DNA of 64,000 nucleotides, taken from Crotophaga sulcirostris (lineage: Eukaryota; Chordata; Aves; Cuculiformes; Crotophagidae). Under the pieces are notes generated by a model, which was given only the letters and a program-made list of their open reading frames with translations, had not been told where the DNA came from and searched no databases. Below are positions 37,753 to 51,105 of this stretch, one piece after another. A program made the position numbers and the translations under genes. Numbering within the stretch: position 1 is the first letter of the stretch; every line of letters begins with the position of its first letter. The DNA is taken from NCBI GenBank assembly GCA_013397455.1, contig VYZB01000040.1:2691267-2755266 (forward strand), given 5' to 3'.

Positions 37753-40700
37753 TTCTTTTTCACTATCCAGTAGTGGGTGGAGGCACTAGAAAAGTTTTGT
37801 TGGGGTGTCACCAGTGGCAGAAACCCTCTGACTGCTTTATCACAGTCACTAAAAGAAAAAATCATACTGCAGCTGGAAGACTCCTCTGTGATAGGGCCCA
37901 AGAGTATCATTATGCAAAGACAACAGCAGAACACCACCACTGGCTTTCTCGTGAAAATCTTTTTTTTACTTCATAGCAATTTTTACTTCATGTCAAGTGT
38001 TACTATCAAGAATTTTTTCTAATTTTTCTAAGTCCCCCGGCCTTTAAAGTGGTAGTTTGTATGCCTGTCTGGCAACTTAACGTGGACTTTGAGAGTTCAC
38101 TGAATTTCAGTGAAAGTGTGGAGAGAAAAGTCAAGGTTGAGCGTCCTGTGAACTTTTTAGTCACATTCAAAGTCAGTGTGTATGACCGTGAGCAGGTCAC
38201 CTCCATCCACCCCTCCTGTTCAATCAGACTGGGTAAGACCAGACAGTCTTCACAGGAATGCTTGTTGGGTGGAGAGGTCAGTCCACAAGTGTGTGTGTAC
38301 AACCTTGGTGCCTTGGCATCAACGTCTTACCATTCTTCAGAAATACTAAAAGAGGCTCCATGTAAAAACACTCTTTGAAATGCCACGGAAAACCACGGAG
38401 GAATATAAAATAGCAATAATTCTTCCAGACTATATAATGTAAAGAAACCAGCGTGGCCTTTGCAGAGGTTAGGCTTTTGACCTTGTAGGTCCTTCCATGA
38501 GTGTGGCCCACATCGTTTCCCACCCCACGTACAGTAGCCAGCATGCCTGCAAGGCTCTTTTCAGACTAATTCCTGCTAATGTCATGCATGGCTAGTTAAC
38601 CTCCATTTGGTCTGTCTTTTAGAGATTTATTCATCAATAAAGGCGTTATTACTCCTTTGATGATAGTTAGTATCATTTATATGAATTGTCTATTGACGGA
38701 CACATTTAACAAAGGGTGTTTATGTGCTGAACAATCACATAGTTTATTTATCCAATAATCATATAATCGATTTGAAAAAAAATTCAAGTTGAAGGACTTC
38801 TTTGAGATTTAAAGATTTCACAGTTTCCATCTGTGTCTAAGATGTTTAATTTGTGTTAGTTCTGTATTACATTTCAGTACTATTGTTCTTGCAAGAGGAT
38901 CTTATAGATCAACCTCTGACAGCTCTCAGGTAAAGACTGAACCTGGCTAGCTTGTTTAAGATGATTGCTTAGGTATTTTTAATCACAAATGACAGTACAA
39001 AAAAATAGAAATACTGTACAGTGAGTGTCTTGAGGAACTCTCAGGGAAGGTTACTGCCTACCACACCTGCCTTCCAGACAATTTACTTTTTCATCACTAA
39101 GACTATCATCTCTATGGTGGTTACAAATATCTACTGATGACTGAGAGAGAAGCAGTCTGTTTCTCTCATAGCTTTCCCTGGCTGATGTCATTACATTATC
39201 ACAGGTATAACATTGCTCACTTCCAAACTGAATCAGAAAACCTTTCTTGTCTAGCAAGTCCTCCAGGGCTCCTATTGCTGTTGGATTGAAGCACTCCTAG
39301 CTCTTGCACAGGATGCCAATGCCACATCTCCAGTGAGGCACATCCAGTGCTCAGATCCCCCTGAAACCATCAGAACTGGCACCACAACTCCTCTGATAAG
39401 TCAAGGGAATAAACTTGGTATTGAATATTGGACCTTTGTTTGCAGTGACCGATAACAATACACCAGTATTCCCCAAGCACCAAATATCAAGCCACCTATC
39501 ATCATATTATCCTTGGCTCCTAATAGAGACATTACAAACATTTAAGGGGTGGCTGTCAAGGTTGCACTCCTTGATGTGGATGGGAGAGTCCACTGTTTGC
39601 CTGTGTTTAAATAGCAGATGTTCTGCTTGCTATGGTCCTGACCCTGGAGGATTCTCTACATCAACCATGTGTCCACTTCTCAGAAAGAAGACTGCATTGA
39701 CTACCTGGTGACCTACAGTTTCCTACAGGTAAGAAGTGAGGTAAGGATTTCACCCTCTGAAGACTTATCTAGTTGTGCTTACTTTTAAGGTCATGATTCA
39801 TTTTGGAAGACTACGGTGTCCATTAGACATAAACAATTTTCAAGAGACCTGAGCTACAGAGTGCAAAGCCCAGCAGGGGCCTTTCCAAAAAGCAGCTCAC
39901 AATGTTGGCACCAAGGGATGCTTAAGGGAAAAAAGCTTCAGTGGATCAATTGCTACACTGTACAACTTATTCCTTAAGGCAGGGAGCAAAGATTGCTGAA
40001 ATGCAAGAGAAAAATCCCAAGGATCAGGGCTGTTGAGTTGTTTTGGGAAGTCTTGTTTTTCACCCCTTTGTGCCACAGCAAGCAGGAACTGAGTGGTCTG
40101 AGTTCATGTCAAGACCTTAAAAACAGGCAGGGAGGCTCTGTTTCTGTGATTAGAGCCCAGGCCCACAGAATTACAGTCATAGTTATCACTTTTGTGATGT
40201 CTACCTGTGGCATATATTCCCCGTCAAAATACCCTCATGCACAGGGAACTCTAAAGAGGATAGGTTTGCTATTATTAGTTACTGACCAAAAGCTTTTGCG
40301 CTCTGGTTTGAAGGAATTTTTGATCTTTTGATTTTACAGGAGACTGGAATTCATAAGCTGGGTGATTTCAGGAGCTGCAGTTTCAATCAGACCCCCCCCT
40401 CCCGCCTGCCCACCGCGAGACTCTGACCGCAGGGAAGGGCAAGTCCTGGGATTTAAAGGTTTAAGCAGAGGCCACCAGGTCTCATAGCGCTACCAGTTTT
40501 GTAACAGCCTGAGCTAAGCTCTGGGGGCAGTAGCTTAGTTGGCTGATGGCTGTGTTAAATTCACTCACAAGTGGTAGAGAATAAAAGACTGATGCTGTGA
40601 AACCTGGTGGCTGGAGGGCAGCTGGCTTTGGTGCTGAAGCAGTGTCAGTAGGATGGTGAACCTGCTGCTCCCTGAATTAAGGTTAGCATGGCCTGCTTTC

Positions 40701-41281
40701 CTGAAAGTGAATGCCAGAGAAAACTTTCCTTGGGAGACGCAGGGGATGGGGACAGGTAAAGACAAGACGAAACCAGATGTTGTATTCCCTGCTCTCTTTG
40801 CACGACTGCACCCCTGAGAACCCTCTCCTGAAGGTGACACTGTGAGCCAGGTGTCTCAGACTTTTCAATCTGAAGTGCTTTTACCTTGAAGTCATTGCAG
40901 TACAACTGAACTATTTTTAAAATTATTTGTATGTTATTTTTGTTAATTAATGCTCTCTCCTGAGTGAAAACTGGGGCAAATTGACACTTTGTTTAAACTT
41001 TGCACTCTAAAAACACAATTATAATTCCCCGTCTTTACTCAGGGACTCTGCTAAAGTCTTCAAATAATTCAAACGACAACAGCAGCAGCAGAGAGAGAGA
41101 TGCAGTTGTTGAGACTCAAACCTGTGGCTGTCACGAGCGTGTCAGAGCCAAGCCTTGGCAGATGCAGCTGCTGCTCATATTTCCTTCCCAGGAAACATGA
41201 AAAAACTTCACAACTCCTTGGCAAGCAGCCTGACTGGATGTGCAGGGCGGTTCTGCCACCAGAGAAAAAGTCAGTGTTGTT
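37753..41281. other. Non-coding DNA with a candidate conserved block
   Basis: No gene is recognised. About 38570-38780 is repeat-free with several homeodomain/Cdx-like AT words. A C-rich patch at 40388-40420 and a small CAG/AG repeat at about 41080-41100 are minor. Confidence 0.45.
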
Positions 41282-41308
41282 TATGTATATGTATATGTAT
41301 ATGTATAC

Positions 41309-41354
<46 letters not shown>
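41282..41354. repeat. TATATG/GTATAT hexamer microsatellite
   Basis: About 12 near-perfect copies of a GTATAT unit, with one GTATAC variant. Open frames across it (repeating Tyr-Val, Tyr-Met or Cys-Ile) are artefacts of the repeat. Confidence 0.95.
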
Positions 41355-41467
41355 TCATGCACCTGTATGTGTTACATATATACTGGAATATACATTTTTT
41401 GTACATGTGCATGTATATATATGTGTATAAGCATGTATGCATGTTTATGAATTAATAACCATGTACA

Positions 41468-41485
41468 AGTATGCATAAGCATACT
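41468..41485. repeat. Small perfect hairpin beside the long hairpin
   Basis: AGTATGC (41468-41474) and GCATACT (41479-41485) are exact reverse complements around an ATAA loop. It directly abuts the long hairpin. Confidence 0.7.
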
Positions 41486-41576
41486 TTAATAATGCTCTTT
41501 CTATGCAGTTCTGCATACAAAGCACAGCAGAGACTGTGTTTTGTATGCAGAACTGCATAGAAAGCACATTATTAAA
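41485..41576. repeat. Long near-perfect hairpin, 43-nt arms
   Basis: Arms 41485-41527 and 41534-41576 pair at 40 Watson-Crick positions plus one G-T. They leave one 2-nt internal mismatch and a 6-nt loop, CAGAGA. The paired core runs 25 bp without a break. Each arm also contains its own 14-bp palindrome (ATGCAG, TT or AA, CTGCAT). The size is that of a microRNA precursor or a tiny palindromic mobile element. There is no coding role. It could also be a foldback duplication made by template switching. Confidence 0.75.
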
Positions 41577-41858
41577 TGCAAACTCCTTTGTTATAGGAAA
41601 CAAAAATACTAAACATCCTATTGAGGTGATAAAGATATAACAGCAGAAGACAGAGAGCTCCTGGAAATAGCATTTACCCCTTACTCATATGCCTTTTTTT
41701 CTTGGCCCTGAATCTACTTTAGCATTGGTGCCAACTTGTTTTGTCTGGCAGTGTCAAGAAATCTGCTTTTTATTTCTGAGATAGTGAGAGCTGGTACTTG
41801 CAAGGAATTTCTGCTGCTTAATACACTGGAGAAAAAGGGGAAGGGAAGGCAAAGCGAA

Positions 41859-42089
41859 GGGGAAGGGAAGGGAAGGGAAGGGAAGGGAAGGGAAGGGAAG
41901 GGAAGGGAAGGGAAGGGAAGGGAAGGGAAGGGAAGGGAAGGGAAGGGAAGNNNNNNNNNNNNNNNNNNNNNNNNNNNNNNNNNNNNNNNNNNNNNNNNNN
42001 NNNNNNNNNNNNNNNNNNNNNNNNNNNNNNNNAGGGAAGGGAAGGGAAGGGAAGGGAAGGGAAGGGAAGGGAAGGGAAGGGAAGGGAAG
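41859..42089. repeat. GGGAA pentanucleotide satellite with 82-N gap
   Basis: Pure GGGAA units run from about 41861 to 41950 and from 42033 to 42089 around an 82-N gap at 41951-42032. A short impure lead-in starts near 41835. The plus strand is all purine, with G3 runs separated by two As, so it can form G-quadruplexes, and the duplex can form triplex DNA. Open frames through it (Gly-Arg-Glu-Gly-Lys or Leu-Pro-Phe-Pro-Ser repeats) are artefacts. Confidence 0.97.
41951..42032. other. Assembly gap (82 N)
   Basis: A gap inside the GGGAA array. Its stated length is probably only an estimate, because pentamer arrays are hard to span with short reads. Confidence 0.97.
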
Positions 42090-45000
42090 CTTACTGAGTG
42101 CAATGGGATAACTGAGAGCCTATGGCTATCACTCAGGCTGTAGAGGAAGAACAAATTCTTTAGATTAGTTATTCTTTAACATGCATTTGTCCAGGGCAGT
42201 GATGCGTAGCTCCTATCACAATCCCTGTGTATGGCACAGGTATCTGTGGGTATCTGTACTGCCAAGGGAGTGGAAAAGGAGGAAACACCTCTACACGGCA
42301 GACTTCGTGGTCCCTTCCCTCTTGCTTATGAGAAGACCTGTAAGTACGTTACCGTGTCTACCACAGCTCCAGGAGATGCACGGAACCATCCATGTCTGAT
42401 GGATGGGTGTTAGATGGCATAAGCAGCTGAAGCACAATTTCATAGGACAGAAATGCTGATTTATCTGGCTTGTCAGAAGTCCAGTGCTGTCACTGGGTAA
42501 TAAAATGATCCAGGCCCTTCCAAGAAAGAAAATCAAGCTGCTTTTCCCAATTACAGCTCATCCTTGTACCTGTGCTCCTCCACACAATGAAACTGCTGTC
42601 AGGGGCTTTAGACCCTGTATGGCATGATGCTCAAAGGCAGAGTTTCTCCTTTTCTCCCTTCTCAAAAAAGACACATACATAATAAGCACAAACCTGTTGA
42701 TAGCATCTCCAGCTACCTGGTCCACACCCACAGATAACAAGCGACAGTGGTGAATACTGCAAAGCTAATTTGTAATTGTGTTTTTGGATTAAACTGTGCT
42801 TGTTTCCCTTTTGCATAGGTGATACCTGAGAAGCACAGACCGCGTGCTACGAGGAAAATTAGAAGCTTTTTGACAGGTCAGAAATCCCATTGCCAAATTT
42901 GCAGAGATGCTTTGTGAATTAATTCAACAGTGATTCAGTACAAGCTGAGTACTGGAGAAAAGTTGACAGAGGCCACTTAGCTTGCTCTGCCGTGAACCTG
43001 ATGCTTATCCCACCTCTGTGTCCTCGGATGCTGGAAGAACGCCGGAGGTGCCTGGTCGTCACCCCGAAGTGATGAAGTTCCTCCCCAGCCCAGCCCCATC
43101 GTGTAGCCCAAGACCTTTTCCGTGGGCTTTGGTGCCATCAAGTGGCAGCAGTGCTGAAAGGGGAGGTGCACAAAAAAGTCGTGGGTTCTTGGGCTGCCAC
43201 TCCCCCCCAGAGGAAAATGCAGGCAGGATTTCTTCCCCTAGTTTGAGAGCATCTGACAGTGCAATTGCAGAGGCCACAGAGAAACTTCTACTGATGTTTG
43301 AACCATGTAGAAAAGTCAGCTTTTGTTACAAGAAGGGGAAGCGTGGTTTTGAGAAATGATTAATGCACCAAGAGTGGGGCTGAAAAATCACATCAATGTT
43401 TTCTGCACTTTCAAGTGTTCTGGGACTTGAGCCAAACAAAATAGCTGGGTCTTCAGCTTGGGTAAACTACTGGGACACAAAGGCAGAGGAGTCAAACCTA
43501 TTCCACCATAAATTAGGCTGATCCTAAAAATTTTAGCCTAATCTGAAATATGTAGGGCTTAGAGTCTGATGAATTTTACTTTCATCTTGTTTTCTATGTA
43601 TTTCAACATAGCTTCACTGAATTAACAGCAAAAGAGATTCCTGGAGTTCATGTTGTCCACATCAAACACATCAAACTCTCTGTACTGAGACCAAGAGCCA
43701 TCTTGACTAAAGATTAGCACAGCCTTGACTAAAACACATTGCCCAGCACATGTCCGGATGAAATCTGTTTGCTTCGTGTTTGTAGCTGAGGAAGGCTAAA
43801 AATATGAATTTACATCAATTTCATGTATTTTCTCTTTTGATCTATAAACAGGTGGAAAAGCAATGATCTTTTCTTCCTCTCTCCCAATGAAAGTAGGTAG
43901 TCATGAAAAATAGCTTGGAAAAAACATTAATGATGGTTATTTCTGGGTTTTTTTTATAATAATAAATACTTTGCCTGCATAACTCCTATTTAAATACAGA
44001 TTTAAGAACTTGTTTTTCTTAAAAAACAATATAGTAGGACTGTTGGAAAATATGCACAATTTCAATCTTCAGCATGCATCATCGAGACGAACAGTAAAAA
44101 ATATCTCAGATGCTTTTGAAACCTCCTGATTTTTATGTAGCCAAATATAGATTGGAAAAAAAATCCCAACAATACTTAGGCTAAGTTTTCTTAAAAATCC
44201 AAAGCAGGTTAGCATTACCTTGCACCTGCATGATTTGAAAGCTAACAGCCAAGTCTTCAACTTGTGCAAAAAACTACTGCATAAAACAAAGGGAACAAAA
44301 CAAGATTATTATTCTCCTGTTATAGGTGCAAAGGTCTCCAGATAGAAGAGTCTACCATATATATTATACTGAATATTCTGGTCTGCATTTATTTGGGGTT
44401 AAGCAGCAGAGGTTGCATGAGGAACAGCTGATGCATCCTGCCCTCACACAGCACGTTCCTCTGTCTACCTGTAACTTTCCCTACCTCATGTAGATACATT
44501 AGACACCCTTTTTGCATTCCTGTGATTATTTTCTTTTATTGGTCACATGACAGTGGAGAATCAGCCCTAACTTGGACACTGAAGTTGTTAAAAATTAGCA
44601 GGGGATTTTTGTCAGAATACAGCTTTTGTAAAATTGAGCTGGCAAGCTGACTACCTCAATTACCAACTGCTGAAATGACAAAAGACCCTTCGACCTTCAT
44701 GATTTTGTCATCAAAGACAGATCTCTATAACATGTCTCTCAGCACTTTCTTCCCCTCCCTACAAGCTGAATATTTGCATTGCTGTAATTTGGAGGATCAC
44801 CATAAACACAACAAAGGCTATGGTTTTAGCAGAGATGGCTTTGGGACTAGAAGGCACGCAACAACCAGGCAGATCACTCTCTGAATCTCTTGATCTTGCA
44901 TCACAGCTCCTTCCCAAATCTACTGTAAAAAAAGCAGAAATGCAAATATTAAAGACCCCTTTATAGTACCTGAGCTGCATTTTCAATGCCTGCAGCTGAG

Positions 45001-46585
45001 ACCGGTTTCTAAGAGCATCACTGACACTTGGTGGCATGAGGGGGAACTGCAGAGCTCTGCTCCAGATGTGCAAGATGCCTTTCCCCACCAATGTCATTTT
45101 ACCTTCTCGAGATGACAAACCAAAGCACTGGAGGCCAGTATGCACTAGTGAACATTGTGGCTCCTTCTATGCCTGCTACCATTTCTCTCCAGTGTCCTTA
45201 ATGTGAAGGCACTGTTAAATAATTGCGTTAAAGGTGCTGATGAAAGAATAAAGAACCTTTAACTAACTTTCTAGAAGAGAGTTGATCAGGGCCTTCCTTC
45301 CAGTTTGCTGGATCTAAAGCTTTGAAAGTTAAAGGACATCCCTAATTCAGTGAGAGTAGTATTCTAATCTCTATATGCCAATAAAGAGATGTGGGCTAAT
45401 TTAAAGGAAAATTCGGCCTACTGGAGACCTGCAGGCTTTTCTAGAGGTGCATATTCATCTCTGTATATAACATGCACCAACAGCAAGTAAACATCTGGTC
45501 CCTTAGTTAAATGTCTCATGTTAGATAGGATGATGGTGTCCACAGTGGGTTAGACTTATCTCTAAGCTTATGTATAGATGTGTATGTGAAAGGAAAAAAA
45601 AAATAGTGTTCCAAACCTTTGCTTGTACAGAGCAACAAGAGCATATTTCATACATGCACTCAGAAGAGTGAGCAAAGGGCAATGACAAGGACAATGAGAA
45701 AAATAAAACCAGAGTGGAGTCCCATAAACACCAATAACTGGGCAAGTGCTATTGCAAAAGCAACAGCAGCTGAGAGATGGAAGGAGGAAGAAGGTTGCCA
45801 AGCTGTTGTCACAATGCAGGGGTCATCCTCCAGTTCTCCAGGTTGCATGGAAAGCCTAGATGAAGCTAAGCTTCCTTAGCAGGTGTCTATGTCGTTGATT
45901 CTGCCATCCTTATTATTTTCTGCTCTTTTCATGCTGCCACAGGATTTCAGCAATGATTATTGGCCATAGCCTGCAGGGAAAGTAAAGGATTGCTTGTGTC
46001 TGGCTGTCCATAGACCTGGAGGTCCTCTGGGGAGATTCGTCAGTGTCAAAGACATTTCTGGGCTTAAGGCAACGGGCAGCAGTCTGGAAGTGCACAGGAG
46101 GGTGGAGCAAATGCTTGGTTTTCTCTTAAAATCACTGAATCTCTGTCCATTATTTGAGAGGGACTATGTAAACCTTGTCTTATGATGAGGAATACTATAA
46201 TTCCCTTGGTGCTTTTCAGAGGGTTTATGGGCTTTCCATAGTTTGTACTCTCCATGCAGTTGGTGTGGCTTTTCTTCTGGTCAGGCCCAACCTTGGTATG
46301 GACCATAATTTTTGTAATACCAGAACCAAAATTGTAAGTCCCAAAGATTGAATGAGGCTAAAATTCCCCCTATACTTGCCTGATGGAGGGCTCATAAGAG
46401 AGAAGCACAACCATAGCAAGAATAGAAAAGGGCAAGAGTCTGGTTATGGCTCTGGACTACAAACCAGCTGTGGGCCAAATTTTTCCGAACTTGCATGTCT
46501 CTGGCTTGTATCCTTAGATCTTGCTGTCTTCTGTAGATCTGCATTTCCATTCCCCAGCTGCAAAATGCAATGTAGTATTTTTTTC
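42090..46585. other. Non-coding DNA, no gene seen
   Basis: No gene or clear mobile element is recognised. A small inverted repeat (ATTAGGCT at 43512-43519, AGCCTAAT at 43535-43542) is present. ORFs up to 128 codons show no family resemblance. Confidence 0.5.
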
Positions 46586-46712
46586 ATTTTATTTAATTTT
46601 ATTTTATTTTATTTTATTTTATTTTATTTTATTTTATTTTATTTTATTTTATTTTATTTTATTTTTATTTTGGTTTATTTTATTTTGTTTTATTTTATTT
46701 TACTTTGTTTTA
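46586..46712. repeat. ATTTT/TTTTA pentanucleotide repeat
   Basis: Nearly perfect ATTTT units run to about 46665 and then decay (TTTGG, TTTGT, TTACT variants) to 46712. A 165-codon plus-strand frame across it (Phe-Ile-Leu-Phe-Tyr repeats) is a repeat artefact, not a membrane protein. Confidence 0.95.
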
Positions 46713-49700
46713 TCTTCTTTCTTGTCTATTTTTGCCATTTGCAGCATAGCCTCTGCATAAGCATGCCTTTCTTTCATGAGGTACAAAAGGCCCTTCAGCT
46801 GGAGTCTTTCAACATGACAAAAGATAGTGTCATTTTACTACCCATATAGCATCTGTCCAGTTCGTTGGAGATTTAACTCTCTGCAGGAACAGTTTAACAT
46901 CATTCAGAAGAGTTGGCTGCACTAATTTCCCTTCTCAAACAAACAGAAAATGCCACCTGAGTCTGTTCTATTTCTGCCTAGGTGACAGTTTCTTGTAGAG
47001 TTCACGGAGAGATCTCGAAAGGATCAGCTTTGCCTCTGCTTTCTGGCACTGTGAAAGTCTTGCGTTTTCTACATTGTCTTTTTATGCCTTATGAGCAGCA
47101 ACTTTGTTCTGTAATCTGATTTTGCTAGAGAAAATACCCATGCTAGCTGGCAAGTTTGTACCAAAATGTCAGGGAGGGTTCACTGCTCTTCCTACAGTCG
47201 CAGTGGAGCAAAAGCAGGTTTTCGCTGCTGTAGCAAATTTCTGCTGTATATAGAGAGTGAGAAGCCAAAATTGGATTATTATCCTTGTGGGGAAACCTTG
47301 GTGCAAATCCCAAGTATTACCAATGTGTGGGATTCTGGGTGAAAATCCCAGAAAGAAGGGAGCCAATGCAACTCTGGGCAGTGGCTATAGCTGAGAGAAA
47401 GGAAAATGTTCTCTACCACTAAAGCAGGGGGATTTTCATTTCACGGTGTGATCAGATGGAAAGAGCTCTTCTGGCAGCTGCCAACAAAATGTAGAGTGAG
47501 CTTTAATGGTCACAGGTCTGTTAAACATAAATTTGAACTCTATGTTTATCCAGCAGCGATAAATGTTTCAACCACTCCAGCACTGTCTCTGTACCATGAA
47601 TCCTCTAGAGCAGTACCTTTAACCTCACACAGGAAAACACTAGTCTGCAAAAACAGGTCATCCTCAGAAGTGCTTCAATCTGTATAAGGAAGAAAAAAAA
47701 ATATTTTCCCTCAACCTGAAGCTGTCTGGACAATGTTTCTTGCCTTTGGAAATACCTTCAGGAAATATCATGTGCTACAGTGTGATGCTGCTATAGTGTC
47801 TCACATGTTGGGGTTTATTTTCTATCTAACTGTAAAAAAATGAAAAAGGCAAAAAAAATCCTGACCCAGGTGCATATCAGACTTCTACAATGAGAAATTA
47901 CTTTCACTATCAAGCTGATAAGGATTTTAAAGGTGTTCTTAGCCCTATAATTAAGATTGTGGTTTGAAACTAAGTAGATCTGAGTGCAGATCCTGCCCCT
48001 TGTAAGAGGTTTCTTGCTATGTTTGATCAAATATTTGTAATAATATTTCTAAAGTGCTCAGCAGGGACCTAACATTATTCCCTTTGAAGCCCAGAGGAAC
48101 TTTTCCATTTACATCAGTGAGAGTAGAATTTAGAAAAAATCCGAGATCTTTTGAAAACAGTGTGAAATGGTCCATCCTTTGTTCATTCTTGGAGGGTTTT
48201 TTCTTCCTCCACTGTTTATATATTTTGTCTTTTTATGTGGTCAGTCCTCAGCATCTTTTCTGCCCCTTTGTAAGTTTATATAGTATCAAGTGTGGTGAGC
48301 TTTGACATTGGTCAATGCTCAGGAGATATTACAACAACAAACCCAAAACAACAATAACAATAAATGTCCAAGGTCAGGGATGTTGCCCACGATTTGAGAG
48401 TCTTCCTATTATCTTCTATAGACACTGAGAGATGCTTTTATCTCAAACTGTCTCCTGACATGAAGCAAAACAAAGCTAGAAGTTAGCCAAGCCCTGCCTG
48501 GGAAGCCGCCTGCGGAGAGTCCTGTGGCAACTAGTCCTGAGATGAATGGGATGTCCTGGATTGATGTGGAGTAGATAGACCTGGTCTGTGGATGACTGGG
48601 AAAACAGCAGGAAATTCTCCAGTTGTGCAAAGCAAAGAGCAGCTCCACCTCTTTGTGCTCCAGGCTCATGGCTATGCCTGACTGCACATGGAAGGAATTT
48701 GCATTGCCAACAGGAGCTGATCAATAGGAGCTGTCTGGGAAAGCCGCTTGTTACTTTTAGACAAGCAAGGGGTGGCAATGAGAACCAAGTGGCACGTGGT
48801 CTGGGTTCGTAGGGAACTGTAATGGGTTGCTTTGTTTTGACATAACTGTAATGGTCTTTCATGTGCAGCTGTATGTAGATAAGACAATGTCAGGAGAATA
48901 CTGGACATTCAGATGCAAATGAATTGTATATCTAACTGTATATTGCGTTATTTTTTCTTATGAGGATTTTTGGAAGATTTTTTTCCCTGAGAACTACTCT
49001 ACCCCCTGGATGTGCAACCTAGCCTGCAATTAAGCTTCTTCTAAAGAATATTCTTATTTTCAAATTCCCTAACTCTGATTACCAAAGATGAAGTGTTAGC
49101 AATGAGTCTTTTTATAATATTCAACATTTCCAACTCTCCTTCCCCTTTGTGAAGAGCAAAGACTCTGGCTGATGGAAAGGAGGACTTTCTGCATGGTGGA
49201 GGTGAATTTTTTATTCACACAATCCGAATAACTTGTTTGCTTCACTGGGAGGTTTGGGAGAGGGCATGGTGGGAAGGATGAGGAGTAAGAGTGGTGGACT
49301 GACATCCATAGGGATATAGTAATGTTTCAGATTTGGATCAACAAAGCCATAGGCACTGTAAGAGGATGAACAGAAGAAAGCAAGGTTAAGTTTAGCACAG
49401 GGGATGAAATCAAAGCTATGCCACTATAGCAGGAAAAAAATGAAAGCTTCTCAACACGTTACCTCAGGCTTTGTATATGTGTCTTCTTGTCATCAGCTCA
49501 TCTTGCTTGTTGCAATATTTAGACCAGAAGGCTAATGTGTCTTAAAGTTTCGGTTTTACAAAGATGGGAACAGGTAAAGGTCCCTCCTTTCTGTTTTCCT
49601 ATACATCCATAGATGCATGTCCTGATAATCTCAGGAATGAGTCATAATTAAGACTGGGTTCTTTGAGAATGACTGGAAAATTTGGAACAAACACAGCCTG

Positions 49701-51105
49701 TACCTGTGGCTAATTAAACACACAACACCATAAAGGATGAACTCAGAGATTAGCTGGTGTTTCTGCAAACTATCAGTAGAGTGGGTAATGCTTTAAAATT
49801 AGGGCTATAAAATAAATACTGTTGGGGACTGTAGAAAAAAACTGCAACAAAGTAGCATAAAGGGTGTGAAGGGAAACACTCAGACGTAATGAAAGCTTCA
49901 TTTGCTCTATTTCCTTGCATGCCTGATGTTTGATACAACCCCATAACTTTGCTGAGGCATCCTTGCTATAGCTGAGACAGGATGCAAAGCTGAAGTATCT
50001 CCTGCACTTGTGTTATGGGTTGCCTCTCTGGTTCCTCATGTGCAACAGGAAAAGCAGCCTGTTCTAGTTGACAAAAAATTTCTTGGCTATACGGGATTTC
50101 TGGCAGTTAGATGGTTTTTATTCCTTAGAGGATTTCCTATCTCAGGAGTTCTCTCATGAATACACCTATTTATTGTGGCTGACAATGCAAATTGTACCAG
50201 CATCCACAACCCTCAGAGACTTTGAAAATCTTTTTTTCCAGGACTGTTGCTCTTTCCAGAGGTGGGAGCAGTGACTGACTGCAAATTCAGTTTTTATTTC
50301 AAACAAGAAGATAGGGAATAAAAGAAATCCTTCTCATTGCCACAGTCCCATGACTGCACTGCAAGGCTTCACCTGGGAACGCATCTTTTCTGAAGAAGCA
50401 CTGTCAAGACATTATTTTGAAACAAGGGAATAAAAGAGTATTTCACTAGAATAAGGCTATCCATAAACTACTTCCTAGCCTGCATTTTACACTTGCCCGC
50501 CTGTGGTGCTCAAGGTGCCTAAGACCTTGATTCAAATCCAGTGACAACCGTCCCATTTTTTCAAGGTCACCATTGATCTGGTCAACATCTGAAATATACG
50601 CAAACCTGAATGACATCTAAATCTGACTTTCTGTTTCAGCTGTTTTGCATGGCTTTAGGTCTTCTCTCCCATATCTCAGCATAGCTCGAAGAAGACTGAG
50701 GGAGGCTCAACACAATTACTATTAATTCCTTTACTGTTCCCAGTTTTTACTCTTATCTTTTGTTCAATCTGATCTGTTCAATTCAGGCTTTATTCTCCTC
50801 TCACCGTGAGTGATTCAAAGTAGGAACAATTACTCTGATGTCATCTACCAGCTTTTTTCTTTCACTTACCTCGTTTTTACTCCATGGTTTTTGAGAGGCT
50901 TGATGTCTGTCCTTTTCATGTCCAACTCCTAAATACCACTGTGATGTCCTTTATACAAATATTACTCATGAGAAATCTGGAGTACGTTTTTAAATGGAAA
51001 ATTTTTATTTCAAAATGAACTTCTCCTCTGATCCCCACTTTCCACATTCCAGACAACTCTGAGTGCTGTTCACAGCACTGTGTAATCCTGTCATTGATTT
51101 GGAAT
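46713..51105. other. Non-coding DNA; possible old retroposon trace
   Basis: No gene is recognised. Around 48078-48130 the words TTTGAAGCCC and CATTTACATCAGTGAGAG resemble the end of a very old amniote retroposon and share words with 16801-16850. The assignment is tentative. Confidence 0.4.

Noticed and set aside
41069..41455. Several overlapping frames with Tyr-Ile, Tyr-Met or Cys-Ile repeats
   Set aside because: They are artefacts of the TATATG microsatellite.
41714..42154. Long frames on both strands with Gly-Arg-Glu-Gly-Lys or Leu-Pro-Phe-Pro-Ser repeats
   Set aside because: They are translations of the GGGAA array and pass through an N gap.
46352..46849. 165-codon frame rich in Phe, Ile, Leu and Tyr
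   Set aside because: It is the translation of the ATTTT microsatellite.
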